64,000 nucleotides of DNA, from positions 278,406-342,405 of the forward strand of contig NZ_BDBK01000007.1 of assembly GCF_001612945.1 (NCBI RefSeq). The letters are read 5' to 3'. This document shows positions 8,956 to 16,650 of this stretch, one piece after another. Each line of letters starts with the position of its first letter. Position 1 is the stretch's first letter. The translations under genes and the position numbers were made by a program. Source of the DNA: Nocardia inohanensis NBRC 100128. Lineage in GTDB: Bacteria; Actinomycetota; Actinomycetes; Mycobacteriales; Mycobacteriaceae. The notes beneath the pieces are model-generated. The model made no database searches. It saw only the letters and a list, made by a program, of their open reading frames with translations, and was not told the DNA's origin.

Positions 8956-10920
8956 GTGACCAATTCCGAACCCGCCGCGGGCCCAGCCCGCAAGGCCCCG
9001 GCGCGCAAGGCCGCCGCGAGCAAGGCGAACGGCGGACCGGCCCCGGCCGACCCCGCCGCGGCCGACGCGGCGCCCGCCGAACCCGCCAAGGCGGCACCGG
9101 CCAAGACCAGGACGGCCCCCGCCAAGGCGGCGAAGTCCGCACCGGCCAAGGCAGCAGCCGCGAAAACGGCCAAGACCGAGGCTGCGCAGGCGACCAAGAC
9201 CGCATCGGTCAAGGCGGCCGAGGCCGAGTCCACCACGGAGTCCAACCGCGAATCCGTCGCGGCGGCGAAGGCCGACCCTGTTGCGGCGGCGAAGTCGGAA
9301 TCAGTCGCGGCGGCAATAGCCGAACCTGTCACCGCAGCAATAGCCGAACCTGCCGGGGCGGCAAGGGCCGAACCTGTTGCGGAGGCAGCCCCGACCGAGC
9401 TCGAGGTGCGCAATCCCGCGAGCGGTGAAGTGGTCGGGACGGTGCCGATCGATTCGGCGGCGACCGTGGCCGCGAAGGTGCGGGAGCTGCGGGTGCATCA
9501 GCGGGAGTGGGAGGCCATCGGCCCGGATGGGCGGAAGGAATGGCTGCTCAAGTTGCAGGACTGGTTCGTGGACAACACGGATCGGCTGGCCGATGTCTTG
9601 CAGTCGGAGACCGGTAAGGCGCGTATCGATGCGCTCATCGACCCGGCGTTCTCCATCGACCTCACGGGTTATTACGCCCGGCGCGCGGCGAAATTCCTTG
9701 CGGACGAACATCCTTCGCCGCACAGTCCGCTCGCGCGGGTCAAGACGCTGACCACGGTCTTCCGCCCGTACCCGGTGGTCGGCGTCATCACGCCGTGGAA
9801 CTTCCCGCTCGCCATGCCGGTCATCGATGTCATTCCGGCGCTCGCCGCGGGCGCCGCGGTCATTCTGAAACCGTCGGAGGTGACACCGCTTTCGGCGATG
9901 GAGCTGGCGCGCGGCTGGCGGGAGATCGGCGCGCCGCCGGTGCTGGAAGTGGTCACCGGTGCGGGCGCGACCGGCGCCGCCGTGGTCGCCAACGCCGACT
10001 ACGTGCAGTTCACCGGCTCCACCCCGACCGGCCGCAAGATCGCCGCCGCCTGCGTGGAGCGCATGATCCCCTACAGCCTGGAGCTCGGCGGCAAGGATCC
10101 GGCCATCGTGCTGGCCGACGCCGACCTGGAGCGCGCCGCGCACGGCATCGCCTTCGGCGGCCTGTTCAACTCCGGGCAGGTCTGCATCTCCGTGGAGCGC
10201 GTGTACGTGGAAGCGCCTGTCTACGAAGAGTTCCTGAAGAAGCTGACCGCCGCCGTCAAGGAGGTCCGCCAGGGCGTGGACGGCCGCGAACCCAAGTACG
10301 ACATGGGCGCGCTGGCCAACGAGAACCAGGCCGATATCGTCACCCGTCACGTCGACGACGCCGTCAAGGCGGGCGCGCGCGTGCTCACCGGCGGCAAGCG
10401 CACCGGGGTCGGAACGCTTTTCGAGCCGACCGTGCTCGCCGATGTCGACCACTCCATGACCTGTATGACCGAGGAGACCTTCGGGCCGACCCTGCCGGTC
10501 ATGAAGGTTGCCGACGAGACCGAAGCCGTTCGCCTGGCCAATGATTCGATCTACGGGCTCTCCGCGTCGGTGTGGAGCGGCGACAAGGATCGCGCGGAAC
10601 GCATTGCGCGGCAATTGAACGCGGGCGCGGTGAACATCAACGACGTGTTCTCGAACATGTTCAGCTTCGCGCTACCCATGGGCGGCTGGGGCCTGTCCGG
10701 CGTCGGCGCGCGCTGGGGTGGCCCGAACGGGGTGCGCAAATACTGCAAGCAGCAGGCCATCACCAAGCCGCTATTGCCCACGCAGACAAAGGAACTGCTC
10801 TGGTTCCCGTACAACACCACCAAGCTGGGCTTCGCGCTGGCCGCCATGCGCGCGGCCGGTTCGCGCGGTATGCGCCGGCTCTCCATTCAGGATGTCTTCA
10901 ACACGGTTCGGGGGAAGTGA
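8956..10920 (+). CDS. aldehyde dehydrogenase with long Ala/Lys-rich N-terminal extension
   Basis: 654 residues. Residues 1 to ~150 are low complexity, made of Ala/Lys/Pro units (KAAPAK, AKTAK) followed by 8-9-residue units of the type ESVAAAKADPVAAAK. The ALDH domain then begins (EVRNPASGEVVGTVPID). Visible features are TPWNFPLAMPVIDVIPALAAG, ILKPSEVTP, the FTGS NAD-binding turn, catalytic Glu in LELGGKDP and nucleophile Cys in NSGQVCISVERV. The closest general class is succinate-semialdehyde-type NAD(P)-dependent ALDH; substrate unknown. GTG start with GGGGAGAAG 5 bp upstream. The ALDH core alone is normal length, so the tail is an addition. The SDR follows one base after the stop. Confidence 0.88.
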   Translation: MTNSEPAAGPARKAPARKAAASKANGGPAPADPAAADAAPAEPAKAAPAKTRTAPAKAAKSAPAKAAAAKTAKTEAAQATKTASVKAAEAESTTESNRESVAAAKADPVAAAKSESVAAAIAEPVTAAIAEPAGAARAEPVAEAAPTELEVRNPASGEVVGTVPIDSAATVAAKVRELRVHQREWEAIGPDGRKEWLLKLQDWFVDNTDRLADVLQSETGKARIDALIDPAFSIDLTGYYARRAAKFLADEHPSPHSPLARVKTLTTVFRPYPVVGVITPWNFPLAMPVIDVIPALAAGAAVILKPSEVTPLSAMELARGWREIGAPPVLEVVTGAGATGAAVVANADYVQFTGSTPTGRKIAAACVERMIPYSLELGGKDPAIVLADADLERAAHGIAFGGLFNSGQVCISVERVYVEAPVYEEFLKKLTAAVKEVRQGVDGREPKYDMGALANENQADIVTRHVDDAVKAGARVLTGGKRTGVGTLFEPTVLADVDHSMTCMTEETFGPTLPVMKVADETEAVRLANDSIYGLSASVWSGDKDRAERIARQLNAGAVNINDVFSNMFSFALPMGGWGLSGVGARWGGPNGVRKYCKQQAITKPLLPTQTKELLWFPYNTTKLGFALAAMRAAGSRGMRRLSIQDVFNTVRGK

Positions 10921-10921
10921 C

Positions 10922-11755
10922 ATGACCGACTTCGGTTCGATCGCCGGCAAGGTGGTCGTCATCACCGGTGGCGCCCGCGGTATCGGCCTCGCCACGGCGA
11001 CGGCCCTACAGGCGCTGGGCGCCCGCATCGCCATCGGCGACATCGACGAGACCACCGTCAAAGAGTCCGGTGCGGCAAGGGGTTTCGAGGTCTACGGCAA
11101 GCTGGACGTCACCGATCAGCAGTCCTTCACCGCGTTCCTGGACGAGGTGGAGCAGCGCCTCGGCCCGATCGATGTACTGGTCAACAATGCCGGGATCATG
11201 CCCACCGGCCGCCTGGTGGACGAACCCGATCAGGTTACCCACCGCATTCTGGACATCAATGTGTACGGCGTGATCCTGGGCTCCAAGCTGGCGCTGGCGC
11301 GCATGCTGCCGCGCGGGCGCGGGCACGTCATCAATATCGCGTCGCTGGCCGGCGAGACCCATATTCCGGGTCTGGCCACCTACAACGCCTCCAAGCACGC
11401 GGTGCTCGGCTTCACCGACACACTGCGCGAGGAGTACCGCGGCACCGGTCTGCGGTTCTCCTCGGTGCTGCCGACGCTGACCAAAACCGAACTGGGATCG
11501 GGTGTCACGGCTCCCAAGCTGCTGCGCCCGGCCGAGCCGGAGGAGATCGCCGACGCCATCGCCAAGCTGATCGTCGAACCCAAGTCCAAGGTCCGGGTGA
11601 CCGCCGTCGCGGGCATCATCGCCCAGGTGGTCGGGCTGCTACCCGAGGCGGTGGGCGATGCCATCGGCCGGGCGCTGGGTGCGCAGAACGCGTTCCTCGA
11701 CGATGTGGACTCCGACGCCCGCAAGGCGTACGAGAACCGGGTCCGCAACGACTGA
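10922..11755 (+). CDS. SDR family oxidoreductase
   Basis: 277 residues. Classical short-chain dehydrogenase with cofactor motif TGGARGIG near residue 12-19, an acidic residue after beta-2 (GDIDE) suggesting NAD(H), NNAG in VLVNNAGIMP, catalytic Ser in INIASLAG and YxxxK in YNASKHAV. The ATG lies one base after the upstream ALDH stop, so the two are almost certainly cotranscribed. This suggests an alcohol/aldehyde oxidation pair. Substrate cannot be inferred. Confidence 0.92.
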   Translation: MTDFGSIAGKVVVITGGARGIGLATATALQALGARIAIGDIDETTVKESGAARGFEVYGKLDVTDQQSFTAFLDEVEQRLGPIDVLVNNAGIMPTGRLVDEPDQVTHRILDINVYGVILGSKLALARMLPRGRGHVINIASLAGETHIPGLATYNASKHAVLGFTDTLREEYRGTGLRFSSVLPTLTKTELGSGVTAPKLLRPAEPEEIADAIAKLIVEPKSKVRVTAVAGIIAQVVGLLPEAVGDAIGRALGAQNAFLDDVDSDARKAYENRVRND

Positions 11756-11792
11756 ACGGCGGCGACCGGTCGGACCGGTATCGTCGTCCGCC

Positions 11793-12683
11793 ATGGATAC
11801 CGGTGCGGTCTTCGTCGGCTTGTCCACGCTGGATCTGGCCTACACGGTGGGCCGGTATCCGGCGGAGGACAGCAAGACCCAGGCCGACGATTTGTTCCTG
11901 GGGGCCGGTGGTCCGGCCGCCAATGCGGCGGTGACCTACGCCTTCCTGTCGAATCGGGAACCGGCGCTGGTCACCGCGCTGGGCAAACACGCACTGGCGG
12001 AGCTGATCCGGGAGGATCTGCGGCAGCACGGGGTACGGGTCGCGGACCTGACACCGGAGCGTGCGGCGCAGCCGCCGGTCTCCTCGATCGTGGTCGCCAC
12101 CGAGTCCGCCACCCGGACCATCGTGTCGCTGGACGGTTCTCGCATCGAACCGGCCTTCGACACCTCGGCCGTCGAACTGCCGGCGGGCGCGCCGCTGGTG
12201 CTGGTCGACGGCCACTACGCGGAACCCGCACTGCGCCTGGCGGAAGCGGCGCAGCTCGCGGGCGTCCCGGTGGTGCTGGACGCCGGACGCTGGCGGGAGG
12301 TGCACGCCGATCTGCTGCCGTTGGTCGATATCGCCATCTGCTCGTCGGCTTTCGTTCCGCCCGGCGTGCAACAGCATTCGGCCGAAGCGGTGATCGAGTT
12401 CCTGCATTCGGCGGGGCCGGATCTGGTGGCGATCACGGACGGCGGGCAGCCCATCACCTATTCGCTGTACGGCGAGCGCGGTCAGGTCTCGGTGCCTGTC
12501 GAAGGAGCCGTCGACACCCTCGGCGCCGGCGATATCCTGCACGGCGCGTTCTGCCATTTTCATGCCCTCGGCGAACCGTTCCCCACCGCCCTGGCGCACG
12601 CCGCGGAGGTGGCGACCGAGTCCTGCCGTTTCACCGGCACTCGGGAATGGATGCGACACCGGACAATTCAGCCGAAGCGATAA
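11793..12683 (+). CDS. PfkB family carbohydrate kinase
   Basis: 296 residues. Ribokinase/PfkB fold: N-terminal GLSTLDLAYTVGRYP, the sugar-binding GAGGPAANAAVTYAFL, and the C-terminal signature VDTLGAGDILHGAF with catalytic Asp and the anion-hole GAGD. Phosphorylates a sugar or nucleoside; the substrate is not determinable from sequence. Its 3' end overlaps the convergent P-loop kinase by 16 bp, and no terminator fits in between. Confidence 0.9.
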   Translation: MDTGAVFVGLSTLDLAYTVGRYPAEDSKTQADDLFLGAGGPAANAAVTYAFLSNREPALVTALGKHALAELIREDLRQHGVRVADLTPERAAQPPVSSIVVATESATRTIVSLDGSRIEPAFDTSAVELPAGAPLVLVDGHYAEPALRLAEAAQLAGVPVVLDAGRWREVHADLLPLVDIAICSSAFVPPGVQQHSAEAVIEFLHSAGPDLVAITDGGQPITYSLYGERGQVSVPVEGAVDTLGAGDILHGAFCHFHALGEPFPTALAHAAEVATESCRFTGTREWMRHRTIQPKR

Positions 12684-13351
12684 CCGCGCCCGTATTTGCG
12701 CAACACCAGATCCGCGGTGAACCGGGTCGTCTCCACCAGTCGCGCATTGAGCAGGTCACTCTGTGCCACTTTGTCCTTCGCCGCTTCCGGCGTGCGCCCG
12801 CCGCGAATATGCCTGCGCAGCAATCGCCTTTCGATGATCGGCCGCGGCACATCCAGATACCAGGTCTCGTCCAGCAGCCGCCGCACCGCCGACCAGCCGG
12901 GCGTCCCGTGATCGTCGAGCAGCAGGTAATTGCCCTCGGTGATCACGACCCGCTGCCGATCGAAAACCACGCCGCCGGGGACGGGTTCGTGCAGTTCCCG
13001 CGAGTAGGTCGGCCACGCCACCGTCTCCCCCAGTGGAGCCTCCCGCAGCGCCCGCAGCAGCCGCACATACCCGGCGACATCGAAGGTGTCCGGTTCCCCT
13101 TTGCGCGCCAGCTTCCCGTCCGCAGACAATCGCGCATTGCTGAAATGGAAGCCGTCCATCGGCGCGACCTCCGCGAACTCGCTGCCGGCGGCAATATTCA
13201 ATTCGTCCCGAACCCCGCGCGCCAGCGTGGATTTCCCGGCTCCGGGCGGTCCCGCGATCCCCAGCACGAACCGTCCGCCCCGTCCGTCGGCACGCGCGCG
13301 AATCCGCGCCGCCAACTCCGCCAAGGAGGTCTCGACAGTGCCCCGGGTCAC
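12668..13351 (-). CDS. nucleoside/nucleotide kinase family protein
   Basis: 227 residues. P-loop phosphotransferase of the uridine kinase/pantothenate kinase-like type. Walker A GIAGPPGAGKST near residue 25, then APMDGFHFSNARL, the family's second signature. EGNYLLLDD and ETWYLDVPRPIIERRLLRRH (lid-like Arg-rich segment) follow. Actinobacterial relatives are annotated as nucleoside/nucleotide kinase or fructose kinase, substrate unproven. Starts at GTG 13351, 53 bp after the upstream kinase-like gene; likely cotranscribed with it. Confidence 0.88.
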   Translation of the reverse strand: MTRGTVETSLAELAARIRARADGRGGRFVLGIAGPPGAGKSTLARGVRDELNIAAGSEFAEVAPMDGFHFSNARLSADGKLARKGEPDTFDVAGYVRLLRALREAPLGETVAWPTYSRELHEPVPGGVVFDRQRVVITEGNYLLLDDHGTPGWSAVRRLLDETWYLDVPRPIIERRLLRRHIRGGRTPEAAKDKVAQSDLLNARLVETTRFTADLVLRKYGRGYRFG

Positions 13352-13404
13352 CCGCCCAGCGTACGGAACCGGCACCGGAATCCGGGCGGGCTCGCCCGGA
13401 TGCG

Positions 13405-16400
13405 TCACCCTTGTCGCGCGCCCTGCGGAATCGCCCGCACCAGGGCGCGCAGGTCCGCCTCCAGACGCTGAAAAAGCAGGAAGCTGAGCACGAAGGCGAG
13501 TATGCCGCCGACGCTGAGCCAGCGCACCGTCACGATCACCACCGCCATCTCCGCCCCGGAGACGAAGGTCGCGCTCGCCACCCCGAGCAGCGGCACCGAG
13601 GCCGCCACCGCCAGATAGAAATTCGCCCGCCGCGCCAAGGCCGACAGCTGCCGCCGATCCTCCGGCCCGATCGCGCCCCGAGCCAGCAGCTGCGGATACA
13701 GCGAGCGCACCGAGTACACCGCGATCAGGAAGAACGGATAGGCCAGCGCGATCGCCGCACACACCACTTGCGCCGCGAAGAAGTGCGCGTACGCCTGCCC
13801 AGATAGATGCGCCCCCATCCGCGAAAGTCCCAGTGGCCAAGCCACTCCCGCGAGTATCCACATGGCGAACGGCACCCATACCGTCCGCTCCCCCATGAGC
13901 AAGGTATCCCGCCGCGCCCGCTCCAATTCCGCCGGCGCATAGTGCCGCCCGCGCGCCAGCCGATAGGTGACGGTCAGCGGTCGCCGCGCCAGCCACAACA
14001 ACACGAACGCGGCCAACGGAAACGCGATCCCATTGTTCACCAGCGCCACCGTCGCGAACCGCTCCTGGTCGGCCGCCGACAACCGATCCACGATCAAACT
14101 CTGATTCAGCCGAATGTTGTACACACTCGCCAGCAGATTCGGCAACCCCACACACAAGGCCGCGATCGGCACCGGCCACCCCCGCAACCGCGCCCACGAA
14201 CTCCGCGGCGGCGCATCCACCAGATCCCGAGCCCGCGCATCCAAACAAAGATCCAACTGCCCCGCCAACTCGGCCCCGTTCTGCCACCGCCGCTCGGGAT
14301 CGACCTCCAAACAGGTAGCCAGCACCCGCCGCAACGTCGCAGGCGTATCCGCGGGCAGACCCTCGAACGCCCCCTCAGGAACCCCGATCATCCGCTGCCG
14401 CAACAACACTCGCACCCTGCCATCACCGGCCGACCCCACCGAAGAGCCGCCCAGGTCCAACGCCGCCCCGGCCGCACCTCCCCCGCCGGGGGTTGCCGCC
14501 GCACCCACCGAAGAGCCACCCCGGTCCAATGCCGCCCCAGCCGCGCCACCCACACCCGGCACCGCCGCACCTCCCTCGCCGGAAGTTGCCGCCGCACCCA
14601 CCGAAGACCCACCCCGCTCCAAAGCCGCCCCAGCCGCGCCACCCACACCCGGCACCGCCGCACCTTCCCCACCCGAGGTTGCCGCCGCACCGCCCACGGT
14701 CACCGCTCCACTCGACGCGCGTGCCGAAATGCCGCCCGGGCGTGGATCGCTTTCCGGCGCATCCGCCACCGCGCGATGCCCGTCCGGCAGTCCATCTGTC
14801 ACCGGCTCATCGAAGGGCAGTGTGCCGGTGAGCATTTCCCATAGCAGCAGGCCGAGTGAGTAGATGTCGCTGCGCGTGTCGGGGACAGCCGATGCACCCT
14901 GTCCTTCGGCACCCGAGGCGACGTAGCCGGCGTCCAGTGCGGCGCGCGGGTCCAGTGCGGCGAGCGCTTCCGGCGAGCGGTAGCGCAGCGTTTCGATGCC
15001 TGCGCGATCGTCGGGGGGATACAGCGGTCCGACCGTGAAATCCGCCAGCTTCGGCACGCCTTCGGCCGTGAAGATCACGTTTCCGGGCCGGATATCGTGA
15101 TGCAGCACCCCGTGCCGCTGCGCGTACTCGAGCGCCTCCGCCAGCCGCCGGCCCACCCAGGCGACGGTCTCCGGCCAGCTCAGCTCCGCGATCTCCGCCC
15201 GCACCGGCGACGATGCGGCGGAACGAATCTCGCCCCGCGCCTCCATGGCCGCATCGACCGCCGCGAGCAGTACCGCGCCGGTGATGCGGGGTACGTCGGA
15301 ATGCCCGCGCCCCGTACGCGCGGCCGCGACCGCTCGCCCGATCCGCACATCGGCCCGCAGTCGCTCCGACCGAGGGACAACTCTGCCCACGTCGGTCGGC
15401 ATGGAGTCGCTGTCCACGTCGGTCGGCATGGAGTCGCTGTCCACGTCGGTCGGCACCGAGTCTCCGGCCGCATCGATGGTCACCGAGTCTCCGGCCGCAT
15501 CGGTCGAAGCCGAGACTTCGGCCGCATCGGTCGACGCGGAGACTCGGGCTACGTCGGACGGCGCGAAGCCTTGAGCCGCATCGATCGGCACGGAGACTCC
15601 GGCCACGCCGGACGGCGCGAAGCCTTGAGCCGCATCGATCGGCACGGAGACTTCGTCGACGTCGCTCGACGCGGAGACTTCGTCGACGTCGCTCGACGCG
15701 GAGACTCCGCCCACGTCGCTCGGCACGAAGACTTCGTCCACATCGGTCGGTCCGGAGACTCCGCCCGCGTCGCTCGGCACGATGACTCCGTCCACATCGG
15801 TCGGAGCGGAGACTCCGTCCGCGCCGGTCGACGCAGTGACTCCTGGGCGACCGGCTGGAGTAGAAACTCCCGAATGCTCCACCGGGACCGGTTCTCTCGC
15901 GTGCGGATTCGAATCTCGTTCCGCCGGGGTCGATTCGGTTGCGCGGGCGTGGCGGAGTTGGGTGAGGACGCCATCCACGGTGCCGCCGGGGTGGTATTGC
16001 ATGTAGAGCAGGCGGAGGGGTTTGCCGGTGCTGCCGTCGGCGATGAGGCGCTGGTCGTAGACGCGGACGATGTGCTGATGGTCGAGCTGGGCGACGGTGG
16101 GGGTGTCGCTGTCGGCGCCGGATTCCACGCGGACGGCGACGAGGCGTTGCATGGAGCGTTGGCGGGCCAGGAACATGCGGCTGTGGTCGGTGCCGCCGAG
16201 CCGGGTGAGCAGGTCGAAATCGTCCAGGCGGCGGCCGGTTTCGATATCGTCGGGCAAGGAGGTGGGGTCGGGGCGGGGAGCGGCGGCTTCGGTGGCGCGG
16301 CGGCGGATCTCGTCCGCCACCTCTGGGTAATCGACGACGAAGGTTTCGACGTCCGGTTGCCCGCGGCGGCCGCAGGCGAGGAATTCCTCGAAGACCAGGT

Positions 16401-16650
16401 CGGCGTATTCCGGGCTGGCGGTGACCTCCGGGAATTCGGTGCGGTAGTCGAGGATCCGTTTCTCCAGACCGGCCCGCCGCCGGCGCCTGCGCACATCCAT
16501 CCACACCAGTTCGGTGAGCAGGGCCAGGCGCGCCTGCCGTCCATCGGGCAGGAAGGGCTGGAGTCGGGGCGGTTCGTTCCGTTCCCCGCGCAGCGTGGAT
16601 TCCCATTCGGCGGCGAATCGGGAAACCGCCTGCGCCGGATGCTCGTTCAC
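13405..16650 (-). CDS. membrane-anchored serine/threonine kinase-like protein, probable pseudokinase
   Basis: About 1,081 residues. Layout: N-terminal helical domain shared with the upstream paralog (ELVWMDVRRRRRRAGLEKRI, DLVFEEFLA), a kinase-like domain, then a cytosolic region and six hydrophobic segments. Kinase motifs are eroded. The glycine-rich loop is LGGTDHSRMFLARQ, the beta-3 Lys is Arg (VAVRV), HRD is HHD (HHDIRPGN) and DFG is DFT; the C-lobe YRSPEALA and DIYSLGLLLWEML remain. Two low-complexity inserts break the domain: about 170 residues of DVDEVS-type units before the catalytic loop, and a Gly/Ala/Ser-rich repeat after the F-helix. GTG start overlaps the upstream stop (GTGA). Probably a regulator or scaffold (inference). 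Confidence 0.85.
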   Translation of the reverse strand: MNEHPAQAVSRFAAEWESTLRGERNEPPRLQPFLPDGRQARLALLTELVWMDVRRRRRRAGLEKRILDYRTEFPEVTASPEYADLVFEEFLACGRRGQPDVETFVVDYPEVADEIRRRATEAAAPRPDPTSLPDDIETGRRLDDFDLLTRLGGTDHSRMFLARQRSMQRLVAVRVESGADSDTPTVAQLDHQHIVRVYDQRLIADGSTGKPLRLLYMQYHPGGTVDGVLTQLRHARATESTPAERDSNPHAREPVPVEHSGVSTPAGRPGVTASTGADGVSAPTDVDGVIVPSDAGGVSGPTDVDEVFVPSDVGGVSASSDVDEVSASSDVDEVSVPIDAAQGFAPSGVAGVSVPIDAAQGFAPSDVARVSASTDAAEVSASTDAAGDSVTIDAAGDSVPTDVDSDSMPTDVDSDSMPTDVGRVVPRSERLRADVRIGRAVAAARTGRGHSDVPRITGAVLLAAVDAAMEARGEIRSAASSPVRAEIAELSWPETVAWVGRRLAEALEYAQRHGVLHHDIRPGNVIFTAEGVPKLADFTVGPLYPPDDRAGIETLRYRSPEALAALDPRAALDAGYVASGAEGQGASAVPDTRSDIYSLGLLLWEMLTGTLPFDEPVTDGLPDGHRAVADAPESDPRPGGISARASSGAVTVGGAAATSGGEGAAVPGVGGAAGAALERGGSSVGAAATSGEGGAAVPGVGGAAGAALDRGGSSVGAAATPGGGGAAGAALDLGGSSVGSAGDGRVRVLLRQRMIGVPEGAFEGLPADTPATLRRVLATCLEVDPERRWQNGAELAGQLDLCLDARARDLVDAPPRSSWARLRGWPVPIAALCVGLPNLLASVYNIRLNQSLIVDRLSAADQERFATVALVNNGIAFPLAAFVLLWLARRPLTVTYRLARGRHYAPAELERARRDTLLMGERTVWVPFAMWILAGVAWPLGLSRMGAHLSGQAYAHFFAAQVVCAAIALAYPFFLIAVYSVRSLYPQLLARGAIGPEDRRQLSALARRANFYLAVAASVPLLGVASATFVSGAEMAVVIVTVRWLSVGGILAFVLSFLLFQRLEADLRALVRAIPQGARQG
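14450..14700. repeat. in-frame Gly/Ala/Ser-coding tandem repeat
   Basis: Two to three long, near-identical units inside the pseudokinase gene. Each encodes GGSSVGAAAT, SGEGGAAVPGVGG and AAGAAL. The DNA repeats CCCACACCCGGCACCGCCGC and GAAGAGCCACCCCGGTCCAA-like segments almost exactly, so the expansion is recent. All units keep the frame. Confidence 0.8.
15360..15860. repeat. in-frame degenerate tandem repeat encoding Val/Asp/Ser units
   Basis: Roughly 500 bp made of short units such as GTCGGCATGGAGTCGCTGTC (two adjacent copies near 15400-15440) and ACTTCGTCGACGTCGCTCGA (two copies near 15650-15700). They encode 11-17-residue units of the type TDVDxDSMP and SSDVDEVSA. A longer pair near 15550-15650 encodes PIDAAQGFAP twice. 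The frame is maintained throughout. Located between the N-lobe and the catalytic loop of the kinase-like domain. Confidence 0.85.

Noticed and set aside
9000..9400. Separate histone H1/HU-like gene ahead of the ALDH
   Set aside because: The Lys/Ala region is in frame with the ALDH without a stop, and the only good ribosome binding site is at 8956.
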